Source: Rhizophagus clarus
Taxonomy: Eukaryota > Glomeromycota > Glomeromycetes > Glomerales > Glomeraceae
Length of the DNA stretch: 64,000 nucleotides
Reading direction: 5' to 3'
NCBI GenBank assembly: GCA_015698045.1
Contig: BLAL01000206.1
Coordinates: 1,116,001-1,180,000 of the forward strand
Shown here: positions 44,939 to 57,000 of the stretch, piece after piece
Numbering within the stretch: position 1 is the first letter of the stretch
Layout: every line of letters begins with the position of its first letter
Made by a program: the position numbers and the translations under genes
The notes under the pieces: model-generated
The model's input: only the letters and a program-made list of their open reading frames with translations
Told to the model about the DNA's origin: nothing
Databases searched by the model: none

Positions 44939-46445
44939 CTAACTATATTTTTTCGCTTCCATTAGAAGAGTTTTTTTATGACCAATCTTTGTAATTCCCA
45001 AACTCGTAAATTCTTCATCTCCTAATTCAGGAATATGTTGAATTTCAATACACTGATCCAAAAAATTTTCTAAATATACCGAAAATATTCCATCACCAAA
45101 CTTTTTATCTAAATTTTCAAAAAATTCTTGAATGCTAACATTCTTGTTAGAATTGATTATATTGACATCAGTATTAGTAGTTGTAATTAAAGGTGTAGAA
45201 GTATAATTTTGATATATATTTGGAGCGTAATTTTGATACATGTTTGGAGTAAATAAATGATTTGTTTGGTAAGATGATGGTGGGTAAAAAATTTGAGATT
45301 CATTTGAATTAATTTGATGGTGTTGAGAAGCGACACTTTTTTGGTTAAATCCAAAAATTGGATATGTTGGAGGCTCGTCTATAGTGGCAAAACCTTTAAT
45401 CTAATAATAATTAAGTTGTTAATTAAATTGCAATTATAAAATAACAATATTATACTTACTATTTCTGTTAACCAAAGTTCTAAATGTGCGCATGTTAATT
45501 TTTTATGCATTCCACTATTTGTGATGCAAGGAAGTTGATGTAAAATACAGTGATATTTGCTACGTAATTCTGAAATAATTTCAGCTTTTTTTAAGTGATC
45601 ATCATCAAGATCAGATATCTTTGGTGTTTTATTTTTGACTTTTTTGGAATCATTAACAACTTCGGTACTAACAGATTCTGAATCTGATTCTTCATATTCC
45701 TATTATAAAAAATAAGAAAATTAATTAAACATTATTTACAATTTGTAATTATAAAATTACCTTTTGATCATCATCTTTTCTCTTTTTTTCCAACGTAACT
45801 TCTTTTATTGTAATGTAAATAACCATAGATTTTTTGTGGCTAGTAATATCAGAATATTCATTTATAAACTCTTTAAAATCATTTTCGTCTTCCAAATGAG
45901 TTCCTGGGCCATTGCTATTCAATTGCTTATATGCAATACCAAAATCTTTATTACTAATTGATCTATCACCTAATAAACTTTGTACCGAAACTTCCAATGA
46001 TGATAAAAAATTTTCAAACTCTTTTACTTGAATTGTAAGCCATTTAGCCGGAAGTAAACTACCATTTCTTTTTTTTTACAATTAGTTTAAATTTAAACTC
46101 TTCAATAACTATATTTTCGGAATTTTTAGGATTAGATAGGCTAGGAAGTGTATTTTTTGGTAATTTATTTGATTTTAATCTATCATATGTACTATTACAT
46201 TTGGTACAAAGTAATAATGAAAATTTTTGACTAAAATCTGAATTATAACCATAAATTTCGTCTTTAGACTTTAAGAAAAGTTGTTGCGAATCATATGTTT
46301 TTGTTGGATCAAATCTTCTAGAGTAAAAATAAGTTTTTTCTGCTTTTTTTGGCTTTTCTGTTTTATTAGTACAGCCACAAGACGAATATGTATTATCTAT
46401 ATTACAATGAAAGCAAAGTGCACAGCCATAGCAGGTGCCTTGCAA
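44939..46445 (-). CDS. SAM-domain protein carried by the transposon
   Basis: Minus-strand exons are about 46445-45761, 45699-45460 and 45400-44939, with GT-AG introns in phase. The N-terminus has Cys/His pairs (TCYGCALCFHC, CGC, LLCTKC) that could bind zinc. A middle domain reads NGSLLPAKWLTIQVKEFENF and GDRSISNKDFGIAYKQLNS, followed by an acidic Ser-rich segment (EYEESDSESVS), HLELWLTEI, and a Gln/Asn/Tyr-rich linker. The C-terminus (about the last 65 aa) is a sterile alpha motif: SIQEFFENLDKKFGDG, FLDQCIEIQHIPELGDEEFT, LGITKIGHKKTLLMEA. One frame break lies in an A9 run near 46070. The true start is unclear: an ATG at about 46478 is in another frame. From memory, proteins of this layout form a large family in Rhizophagus. 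Its role in transposition, if any, is unknown. Confidence 0.7.
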
Positions 46446-46637
46446 GTAATTTCGTGTCTATTAAAACTTCTTCCATTATTTTTTACTATTCGCGTAAAAA
46501 AGTTATAAAAATCTGTTATGACGCGTTTATTATACAATTATAGATAATTTATGTAACCAAAAATAATCGTTAACAATCATGATTATTTTTACCACGTGAT
46601 TATTTTTGTTGATCACAAAATTCTGCAACCGGCGATA

Positions 46638-48325
46638 ATTTTCTAAAATCAACCACCAATTTTATGTAATTATTACGTAACATTCATTTTTTCTTGCCAT
46701 TTTGATTTGACAATTTTGTGTTTATGATTATCTCTGCGTTTGAAGCTAATTCAATTTTAATACAAAGAAAAATGTCATTCAATAGAAGCATTAAAGCATT
46801 TCTTTTTATTTATACAAAAATTGAATCATGTGATAGCTATATTTTTTTTATTATAAAAAGGCACTGAAAATTCCTAGAGAAGTGACATAAAATTTCCATT
46901 TTCTTTTACAAAAAAAAAAAAAAAAATTGCACAAATAAAATCTTATTATTCTTCACTTTCCTCACTTCGACCCCTCAATATTTATTTCATTTCAAAAATC
47001 CTAATCTTATATTAATTTAAAAATAGCGTTTTTATAAAATAAACAAGAATTAAAAACTCAATTATATGAATTTAATAAAAAAATTCATCTTTATAAATAA
47101 TATGAAAATCTCCTCAACTTATTACATTATATTTATTATTAAACAACACAATGGAAGTTGGTAAAGATGAAATACCAATTTCACAAAGATTGCCCTGAAG
47201 AAGTTAGAAATACAAAATTCACAAAGATTGCCCTAAAAAAGCTAACCGGATCCCGAGAAATTCAGGAGAATATTTAATGAGCTTAAAATAGTAAATTGTA
47301 TTATATGAAAAATCAAATTTATACATTATATTTATTACAAACAACTTGATGGAAGTTGGGAAAAAAGAAATACCAACCTTACGGAGATTTTTTGAAAAAA
47401 CTGAAGCGATTTCCAAGAAATTTCAGGGGAACATTTAAATGAACTTAAAGTAGTAAATTATATTTATATTATATGTAAAAGATCAAATTTCTTTATTAGC
47501 AGATAATCATGGATTAATACTAATTTGAACAAGCACAATCTAGATACAAATATATAAAATTCCTAATAAATATGGTCTTTTATAGAATTTGAAGTAGCCA
47601 CCTGGTTTTAATACACTTTTCTATATTCATTATCATATTATATATTTATATTTATATTTGATCCACAGAACATTTATTTTTGTACATTCATTTATGACTT
47701 ATAAAATCAATAAATCTATAGCAATTAAAAAATTTTAACAAGGTTTGTCTTAATAAATATTTGTTCTTTTTTTTTATTCAATAAAAATGTTAAATTTGGC
47801 CAGTGACAATGCAACTCGAATCATCACCAATAAATATAAATTCACATCTATTGTACATAAGCACAACTATCCGAATAATTGAAACAAAGAAAATGGCTAT
47901 ATTATGCAAACGAAGATTTCCAATATACGAGAATATAAAATCATAAAAATCAAGGATGATTAATAATAACAATTCTGGAAAATCATCATCCCTCTTTAAT
48001 TCAGCTCTAAGGATTATCGAAATCATATTACATACAATTTATATTAAAATATTACAACTATATAATAAGAACACAGAGATACTGTATTAGACGTATCAGA
48101 CGTGAAATCAGTTATAGAAATTGTCGATTTGAAATAAATCCAATTCTGTGTTTGTATAAATAAAAATATTTTGTAGTGGGTAAAAAATAAATATAAAGTC
48201 AATTGGAATAATATTAAGCCGGTTAAAATCTAATTTTTATAATATATATTATTAAAATTACAAGTAAATATTATATTAAATTTAACGTTTTTTATAAAAT
48301 GGATTTCGATAACCTTTGAAGCGGT
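46638..48325. repeat. Intergenic; tandem duplication at about 47150-47490
   Basis: Two ~190-bp related copies start at about 47150 and 47345, each with ATGGAAGTTGG...GAAATACCAA and TAGTAAATT.TATT...AGATCAAATTT. In the first copy the 17-nt word TTCACAAAGATTGCCCT occurs twice (about 47177 and 47217). Both starts read MEVGK(D/K)EIP, so they may be copies of an old coding start. No intact gene is seen. Confidence 0.4.
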
Positions 48326-48474
48326 TAGGGGTGCAGACATTACTGACGTGACTTTTCTACGTCAGTAACGTCTCATATAGGAATTTATTAATAATTCATA
48401 TAATTTTAAGTTACGTCACAGGTTACAACTTTTTAAGTGACGTATCTAAAAAAAAGCAAATGTCTGCACCCCTA
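48326..48474. mobile_element. hAT-like MITE, 149 bp, with 8-bp target duplication
   Basis: TIRs TAGGGGTGCAGACATT (left) and its reverse complement (right) are perfect over 16 bp. The flanks are the perfect 8-bp repeat GAAGCGGT (48318-48325 and 48475-48482). The inside is partly palindromic with several TACGTCA/TGACGT words. No ORF. Intact TIRs and target duplication suggest recent insertion. Confidence 0.9.
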
Positions 48475-48482
48475 GAAGCGGT

Positions 48483-49469
48483 TATCTCCTTGAAACCATT
48501 ATAAAGTTTATGTAAAAAAAAATCAATTAATTTAGAAATCAAATTGTTGATCTGTATAAATTTGGAATTTAATTTTGCTGATCGTAATTTTTGATCCTAG
48601 ATTATTGCAAAAAATGATCGTCCGAGGTTACCTTGTCATTATCAAATTATGGGCAAGATTTTCATCAAATTTTTTCCTGGAGAATTATATTAATATTCAT
48701 ATTAATTAAAATTAAAATTAAAATTAAAATTAATATTAATATTAAGATGAACATGAACATGAACATGAATTTGAACCCATAAATCATTAGAGTAAAATTG
48801 CAATTTAGGCTCTCCTGTGACACTTTTATTGTGCATTAATTTGAGCCATCAAATAGCAAATTTTTGAAATTTTGTTGATCAGCGAGAGATTTTTTAACTT
48901 TAATACATCGAACATAATAATGATCATCATATGATGAAACCATATAGTTTTTTTTAAAAATTGTTAGATAGTATTTCATGTTTTATTTATAAACTAGAAT
49001 ATGCGATTATTCAGGGAATTTAATTCTCTATATTATATAATTAAACATACTGTATAAAGCTCCGCCAAGCTAAGCCATTAGGCTTGGCTTGATAGGCTCA
49101 AGCCGGTAATGAGCTTGGCTTGAAAAACTCAAGCCGGCTCATGAGCCAGATCAAGCTATCATATAAAAAACGTTGCGAAAACGTTTCTATGTTATTATTG
49201 TTTTATGAAAAATGCCATTTTGGCATCTTTTCATTTTTTTTTTTATGATAAAAACATTTATTGTTTTTAATAACTAAAAAGATATTTTTTTTTTTTGACG
49301 ATTTTTTTTGCTCGTTTAATTAAAAAAACGGTTTTATTTTTTTTAAAAAGATATGTCAAAAGCTAAAAAAACGATTAAAAAATCGTTTTAACTTAATCGT
49401 TTTAACTAAAAAAAAAAACTTTTAATCGTTTTAACTAAAGAAAAAAATAATTTTTTTTAATTGTTTTAA
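48483..49469. repeat. Simple and palindromic repeats left of the large TIR element
   Basis: 48700-48775 holds (ATTAAA)n-like and (GAACAT)n tandem runs. 49060-49160 is a GC-richer block built from AAGCC/GGCTT words in both directions. 49190-49469 consists of AAACGATTTTTT/AAAAAATCGTTT inverted words that mirror those at 53110-54075, so the inverted arms of the element may extend this far. No gene. Confidence 0.4.
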
Positions 49470-49920
49470 CATCAGTAATTTTTTTAGGGCGCGGATCCTT
49501 AAAAATTTCATAACTAATGAAGATCCCTAAGGAATCTCCCCCACCCACGCGGATTCCGTGATGCAAATAATTTTAGGAAACCTTAGGAATCCGAAGTTTA
49601 CCATTAAGGAAACCTTAAGGATTTTTTTTAATATTTATTTATTATTATTTATTTATTTGTATATTTATTTGTATATAATTTATATTATTACATAATAATT
49701 TTACAATTAGCACGAAAAATTATTTCTTTGACTTAAAATTTTTGATTAGGATAAATACAACCATAAGTTCATGCGTCTTTATTTTGTTAATTTATTGTTC
49801 ATTTCTATAAAAATTTAAAAATGTTAGTAAACATTCTAACAAAAGAAACCACCCACACATACATGCAACCACATTCCTTTAAATACGTACCAAGTGAATA
49901 AGTCTGTTTCGTTCAGTTAC

Positions 49921-52699
49921 GAGATTCCTCTTTTGATATTACCCACCCGCCAAAACTTCTAAAAAAAAAATAAGAACGGTTAATAAATTTATAAAAAAAA
50001 CAAAGAAATGGACTAATATTCATATTCGCACTTACGAATCTTCTTTTTTCATCCTTAAAAATAAAACAAGAATTAACTAAGAATCAATCATACTAGTACT
50101 TACGAATCTTAGTTAATTCTTTTTTTCGTCAGAAGACGCCCAAAACCTATAGAAAGAAGTAATAAATAAAAACGTTCCACTTTATTAAAAAAATGCAAAA
50201 AAAAAAGACTAAGAATTGATTCATACTTACGATTCTTAACACTTTATCCATCGAAATCCACCTGAAATCTATAAAAAAAAATAAAATAAGATCGAATAAC
50301 GAAACTGTTAATTACTAATAAAAAAAAAATAAATAAAAAGAGCTAATTCATAATACCTACGAATCTTGGTTCTTTTCAATCAAAATCCATTCGAAACCTA
50401 TAAAAAAAGATAAAATAAGAATAATGACCATTAAACCATTCTACTTTATTAAAAAAAAAAACAAAAAAAAAAATTAAGTTCGTAATACTTACGAATCTTA
50501 GTTTTTTCTATTCTCAAAAATCCACTGAAGCCTATAAAAAAATAAATAAATAAAAATGATTAGTAAAAAAAAATAAAACAAAAAAACTAAGTTCGTAATA
50601 ATTACAAACCTTAGTTCTTTAAGTTTAGGAGCCGTCTCTAAGAAAAAAAAAAATATAAAAAGGAACGTTAGGAACGTTCTCATAATAAAAAAACACCCCA
50701 CTTCAACTTACCATTCCAAAATTCTATGCTGAAATCTGAGTCCAGGCCGTCCCTAAAGAAAAAAAATTTTTTTGAATTAATAAAAAAGTAAATATTTTTT
50801 TTCAAAGCTTTTATATCGATCAGTAAATCAGATCGATAAGTCATATGATCTATGCCAAAATCGCAGTTACTTATCGTAGCAGCGTAACTGATAGGTGTTG
50901 CATGACGCTGTTCACAGCACATGAAATACATACACACACCCCAACGTTCAACTTTTATTGTCAAGAATAACCCTTTTACAAAAAGCAAATGGACGAAATT
51001 GCAACGAAAAAAATTGATAAAAAATTCACAGTACGCGTTTGGGCGTTAGTTATGACGTTACCATTCGCAAGTTCAATCAATTCGATAAAAACACTCGTGA
51101 CAAGCTCAGAGAAATACAAAAACTTACAGTTCGACGTCTTGGAAACGTTTTACACAACTGAAAATCCGTGATCAACACTCTCCTGTGCATTCCAAAACTT
51201 CTAAAAATTCGCAAGTAAATGTTCGAAATAGAGACGAAGGCGCGTCATACAGTACGTCTTCAGCAACTCCTTTGCTCAGTTAAACACCGAAAATTCATTC
51301 CTAGTTCGTATTACTAACAATAACTTTAACGCTAATGCTCGTTCCGAGCGTATATCACAATTATCCAGTTTACAATCCTCCCACAATGCACAACCTGCTA
51401 CGTCCTCAGGCTCGCGCGTACGGGCAAGTGCACACCATTCTACGTCAAACCTCTAATTCGGCTCAAGTCACAACTTAAGCAACAATTATAAACTATTCCA
51501 AATATGACAGAATTTACATTTGGCATGCCTTGGCGTGAAAGAAAAATTCGGGGACTCTATTGGTCGCTCCGTATAGCGACCAGCTCAAACTTTCTACACA
51601 GTGTTCTGTGGTACAACCACATGGTGAATCGCGAAGCATATCTTTCTTTTAGTTTAGATTCTTTGTTATATTTTGGATTATCTTATTGTTCTTCCTAATA
51701 TCCCTTTAATCGAAGTGCGTTAAGTAGTTTCTTTTATAAGACTCTACTTCTTCTCTCATTCCGTTATCGGGATTGAGGCCCGGTTGTTTTACAATTAGGT
51801 TATAATATTATTTTTTAATTTTAATTTAGATTTTTTTTATATTTCTTTTTTTCTTTTAAATGTAAATGACATTCACTCGATCCCACAATAAATAAATAAA
51901 TAAACTGATAGGTGTTGCCCTTCAGTGATGTTCCAATAATATTATCCTAATAAAATAAAAAATAGAAAATGAAAAGTTTGTTAGTAATGTTCGTCGATAC
52001 AAAAAATATATAAAAATATTTTCTTTATTCACCAGTATTCCGCAATACCACGTCTAAAAAAGCTGCTAAAAAAAAGAAAACAAAAAAGTTAATGATGTTC
52101 GTTAAAATTAAAAATTATGTATACAATATTTTTTTTAATTACCAAATTCCCATGTCCAAAGACTCAAAAAAATACCTAAAAAAAGAAAAATAATGAACAA
52201 TTAGAAATGTTCGTTAAGAAAAAAGAAAAAAAATTTTTTTTTAGTACCTGTCAAATTCTACCGACGTTTAGAGAAATTCTAAGAAAAGCCTAAAAAAGAA
52301 ATAAAATGAACATTTAGTAATGTGTGTTAAAATAAAAAAAAATTATAAAAACCTTTTTATTTACCTAGCCAAATATTCATGTTGAAAAAATCTGCTAAGA
52401 AAAATAAAAGATAAAACCAGTTAATAATTGTTAAAATAAAAAAAAAAAAACATTAAAAAGTTTTTTACTTACTCAATTCCGCCTTAGAAGACTCAAACAA
52501 ATACCTAAAAAAAGAAGACGAACAATTAGTAATATTTGCTAAAATAATAGATTTTTAACTTTTTACTCACCGCGTTTCCATATTTAGAGAATCAAAAAAA
52601 AATCCTAAAAAATAAATTAGTAATGTTCATTAAAGTAAATAAAAAAAAATGAAAAAAAGTACCTACCAAAATGGCATGTTCAAAGAGCTTAAGAACCAA
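49921..52699 (-). other. Array of about 16 short exon-like blocks with splice signals
   Basis: On the minus strand, units read T-rich...TTTATAG|block|GTAAGTATTA.... Blocks lie at about 52699-52667, 52604-52571, 52503-52472, 52394-52365, 52288-52247, 52176-52143, 52065-52033, the one split by the 50902 insertion, 50753-50712, 50639-50607, 50531-50493, 50397-50361, 50268-50231, 50147-50103, 50053-50035 and 49958-49921. They are mostly 30-43 nt and related: the upstream ones resemble GTATTTTTTTGAGTCTTTGG, the downstream ones end AACTAAGATTC. Introns are about 60-120 nt with TACTAAT-like branch words in several. Joined blocks contain stops in every frame, so if spliced the RNA is probably non-coding. 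It could also be a simple repeat that mimics splice sites. Confidence 0.45.
50902..51902 (+). mobile_element. LINE-like retroelement copy, 1.0 kb, inside the array
   Basis: Flanked by a perfect 16-bp direct repeat AACTGATAGGTGTTGC (50886-50901, 51903-51918). The 3' end is an (ATAA)n tail (about 51888-51902), as in non-LTR retroelements. Composition is richer in G+C than the host array. It has short ORFs: 50989-51171 from an ATG, an overlapping frame with KFNQFDKNTRDKLREIQKL, and 51504-51698 (MTEFTFGMPWRERKIRGLYW). They look like remains of an ORF1-type protein plus the 3' end, so the copy is internally deleted and non-autonomous. Confidence 0.75.
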
Positions 52700-53106
52700 C
52701 TTAAAAAACGTTATTTTTTTGTGTTTATTTTTACTGTTAAAAAATTTTTTTTAAAAAAGTGTGAAAAAGAGGAAGAGAAAAGTATATAGAAATTACGCGT
52801 GAAGGGCAAAGGGAAAAGACATAAAAAAAAGATCAATTTTTTTTTTTAACTCGACAAGTCATAAATAGTTTTGTAACACATATTTGTAGATCATCTTATG
52901 TGAAAAATAAAATTGATTTTTATAGAAGAATCCTTAAAGTTTTTTTTTGTAGGAATCTTTAAGGATCCTATAAGTTACAGAATCCTTAAAGATCCTTAAG
53001 ATTTGTTAAGGGATTTTTAAGGAATCCATAAAATACCGGATCCCTAAGGATTCTATAGCAATTTATGGAATCCCTAAGGATCCGCACCCTAAAAAATTTA
53101 CTGATG

Positions 53107-54080
53107 CAAAACGATTTTTTTTCTAATCGTTTTAACTAAAATTTAAAAAAGAAACTGATTTTTTTTATCAGTTTAACTATTCTTTTAATAAAACGATAAA
53201 AAAAATCGTCTTTTTTTAATATAACAATTTAAAAAAATTGTTTTCTTTTTAATTTTTTTAGTTAAAACGATAAGAAAACGATTATTTTTTTATCGTTTTA
53301 TTAAAAGAAAATGATAAAAACGTTTTCTTTGATCGTTTTATTAAAAGAAAACGATAAACCCGTGTTTAATTAAAAAAAAAAAAACGATAAACCCGATTTT
53401 TTTTATCGTTTAATTAAGAAAAAAACCGATGAAAATGACTTTTTTTTATCGTTTAATTAGGAAAAAAACCGATAAAAATGACTTTTTTTTATCGTTTAAT
53501 TAAGAAAAAAACCGATAAAAATGACTTTTTTTTATCGTTTAATTAAGAAAAAACCCGATAAAAATGACTTTTTTTTATCGTTTAATTAAGAAAAAACCCG
53601 ATAAAAATGACCTTTTTTTATCGTTCAATTAAAAAAAAAAACGATAAAAATGACTTTTTTTATCGTTCAATTAAAAAAAAAAACGATAAAAATGACTTTT
53701 TTTATCGTTTAATTAAAAAAAAACGACAAAACCAATTTTTTTTATCGTTTAATTAAAAAAAAACGATAAAAACGTTTTTTTATCGTTAAAAAAAAAATGT
53801 TTTTTTTAATAGTTATATTAAAAAAAAACCGGTTTTGTTTTTTTTTAAAAAAAAATAATCGTTTTAATTAAAAAAAAATGATTCTTCTAATCGTTTTTTT
53901 TTATTAATCGCTTTTTAAAAAATATAAAACCCTTTTATTTACGACTTCTTTAATTGTTTTAATTAAAAAAAAAATGATTTTTTTACGATTTAATTAAAAA
54001 ACTCATTTTTTTAAATACTTTAGTCAAAAAAAGAACGCCGTATCGGCATTTTGATAATTGAAAAAACGTTTTAACGTTTT
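53107..54080. repeat. AT-rich minisatellite with ~43-bp units
   Basis: From about 53390 to 53790 a unit close to ATCGTTTAATTAAGAAAAAA followed by CCGATAAAAATGACTTTTTTT is repeated about nine times with small differences. Each unit is itself nearly palindromic (CGATAAAA / TTTTATCG). Flanking sequence on both sides has the same words in a less regular order and mirrors 49190-49469. Confidence 0.65.
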
Positions 54081-57000
54081 TAATTGGCGATCCGCGAGTC
54101 AGGTGATGAAAACGATAATAAAATTCGACGGAAATTCATTAATTAAAAACCGTATTTCTGAATGTGAATTTGTTTGCGAATTTCGCTAGCCAAATGTCTA
54201 TAAAACGTCATTTTAATTCGAAACTTTTAGGAATTGGCTTATTTTCCCAACATTACATTATGGTATTTTTACACGAGATTGGTGGGAAACCGTTTCATTA
54301 AATTCGAACAACAAAAACATAGTTTTTACCGTACCATTTCGCTTATGCATGCGTGTTAGTTGTATCCTTAATGGTTTTCAATGTACTTGTGAGAATATAA
54401 GTTCAAAAATAGAACCTTACATATGTTGTTTTTTATGGCAATTACCCTAGTATATTGGATTAATCTGTCAACCAGTTAAATCAATACACTGAATCATAAT
54501 TCAGTAAATACATTGGCATTTGTAATTCCCAACTCCCCTCTGAACATGAACTCTTGTTAAGTATTACTATAAATGAAAATGTTAAAAAAAATGTTACCAT
54601 TCGTAATACTTGAAATTTCGAATTGTTGATCCCTTATTCAGAATGATCTGTTGATCAAAATAAATTTAACGTAAAGTGTTTCTTACAATTTGTTTATGAC
54701 ATCATGTTTATCTTTAATAGAAACTTAATATGAAATTAGAATTAATTTTTCGATTCAAGAAATTTTGTTTCAATAAATGTGAGTTGGTATTCAATAATTA
54801 GTAAGTTCTCTTAATGTGATATTATAAAAATAAATTCTTAATGATCTTATGAATCAAAAAAAAAAAAAACTATACATAACAATAATATTTTATAGATGCG
54901 AAGACATAGATCTGAAATGGTAGTTTTCCCCCTAAATCCAAATTACCATATTATGAATCAATTTATTTAAAAAAAGAAAGAAAATTCGCTGTGGTTTGTT
55001 TCAGCAATATAATAAATGAAAACACAATCAATACTCTATATAAACGAAACTTCATGTACTTTTTTATGTAACAAAATCTAAAAATAAGAACAACATATAC
55101 AGTGTGTGTATTCTTTTGAAAGCTTTAATTGTATAAATATGTTTAGGACTTTTTTTTTTAAAAAAAAAAAAAAAAAATTGTATACTAGCTGTCATGAAAA
55201 AAAGAAGTTTGGTTTGCATGCTTGTAACATTAATTTTACAATACATTTAACGTTTTACATTGATAGCAAAATAAATATATAAATAAATAGATATTATTTC
55301 TTATTAAGGATAAAATCTTTTCTTTATGAACCCCTTAGGGATCATTAATTATAAAAATTTTTGAATCCTTAGGAATCTGCATACCCAAAAATCTATTGAT
55401 GTAAATCAAAGTCTTAAAAACTAATACCAAGCATTATACCTTAAAATCTTCATAATTTAGGGAGTTGCCTTATTATAAAAAAACTTGATATATCTAAAAT
55501 AAAGAAAAAAAATGATGAGTATGTACTACTTAACCAAAAACTGAACATGAAGGTTAGTGAAAACATGATAACATAACATTTATCTTTAACTGAGGGCGTC
55601 TTTCAGAAAGAATAAATGATCATTATACATTAACAAAACCTCGCACACAAAGATTTGTCCCATCCAGAAATTTTTGGAAACAGAGAAGGACGTTCACAGA
55701 GGATGCCCAACTGTGGCCACGAAGTGCTTCCAGTTCTCTGAATCCAAAAATGCCCTAATGAAATCAAACAATCGTATGAAAAGGATGTCAAATATTGACT
55801 TGATGAGAAAGGTACATAACCATTCCTCCTCCAGAATGATAGATCTCAACAAGGGGATTCTAAAATCCACCATCTAATCAATACACTAATCAAGTGAGAA
55901 AGTATCATTAAAACTATGCTAATGATAAGCAGGGAGCGCATTGCTCACATTGATTAGGTGGACTTGGAATTGTCTTTCACAACTTTCATTGCCAAGCATT
56001 AATGATAATTATAGTACCTTATATTATCCAATTGTGGTAAATTTAGGTGGAGGTTGTTTTATCTACAAAATCTTTAAGGAAAATTAAATCAAAAAAGTCT
56101 TAAAATCAAAGAAAGGGAGATTATACTATACAACAAAATAAAAGAGAATTGAATTATATACAAAAAAAAGAAGTTATTATAAAAAAAGGATAAAAGGAGG
56201 GAAATTTCTATCTAAATCTCACTTTATGAGTCATATGAGTCACAGTGTATAGTACATTATATCGATTAATAGATAATCAAGATGATCATTGTGATGATGT
56301 ATTTTTGTAATATTCATTACAATTTAAACTATTTGTAAAGGAACTATTACAGAAATATTTCAGAAACTTCTGATTTTTGCATCACACAATGCCAAAGGTT
56401 GGGGATCACTATGTCAAACCATCCAAAGTACACGATTTGTTGAAATCTCTACTTCTCGAAATTTTAAAGAAGTTGTATTCACTAGTCGGTTTCATTTTTC
56501 TATTTTTTTAGATTTAGTCTCTCTTATTTCTCATTCCTTATAATTTTGTGTAGTTAGTTAGTCAGGTGTATTGTGGCGTTAAATTACTCTCCATCTTTGA
56601 ATGGTGTGCGTGAAAATTCTTATTGGAGAAACGAGCCTAAGTCACAATAATAATAATAAAATTAATCTAGTTATAATCGGAGCCGTGAAAATAAAAAATG
56701 TTATATTTGTTTACAAAATATATGAGACTGGCTTATACTTTTAAAAAAAGCTGACTTCCGTCATTGATCATTCTAACTAGTTATTATTTTTCAAGTTCCT
56801 ATCATATGAATTCTATAATTTATATGTCGTGTAACAATTTTTTGATGTCAGCCAATTTATGGTTCGGCCAATAAATAATCTTATTTTAATATAAGGTATA
56901 TTGATTTTTTGCATTACCTAATATCAATCTCTAATTAACGTACTTTTTTTTAATCATATATAATTTAGATGAATTTGACAATGTCTTATTAATTGGATTC

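Larger units (their letters stand above)
43539..46635. mobile_element. Tc1/mariner-type transposon carrying a SAM-domain cargo gene
   Basis: The ends are inverted repeats starting TCGCCGGTTGCAGAATTTTG. They are identical over 54 bp and then similar to about 85 bp (left 43539-43624; right ends at 46635). TA flanks both ends (43537-43538, 46636-46637), the usual target of this superfamily. Inside are two convergent genes: the transposase on the plus strand (43684-44825) and a multi-exon gene on the minus strand (46445-44939), separated by 113 bp. Total length is 3097 bp, about double a simple Tc1 element. Perfect TIRs and an open transposase suggest recent activity. Confidence 0.88.
49470..53106. 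mobile_element. TIR-bounded 3.6-kb element containing a minus-strand splice-unit array
   Basis: Left end 49470-49501 and right end 53075-53106 are inverted copies of about 31 bp, CATCAGTAA then TTTTTTAGGG(C/T)GCGGATCCTTA. Just inside are repeated GGATCCTTAAGG/AATCCCTAAGG words (49520-49625 and 52925-53085). Further inverted AT-rich arms extend outward on both sides to about 49190 and 54075. No transposase is seen. A diverged copy of one end lies at 55320-55410, so this is a family. Superfamily unknown; target duplication not resolved. Confidence 0.55.
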
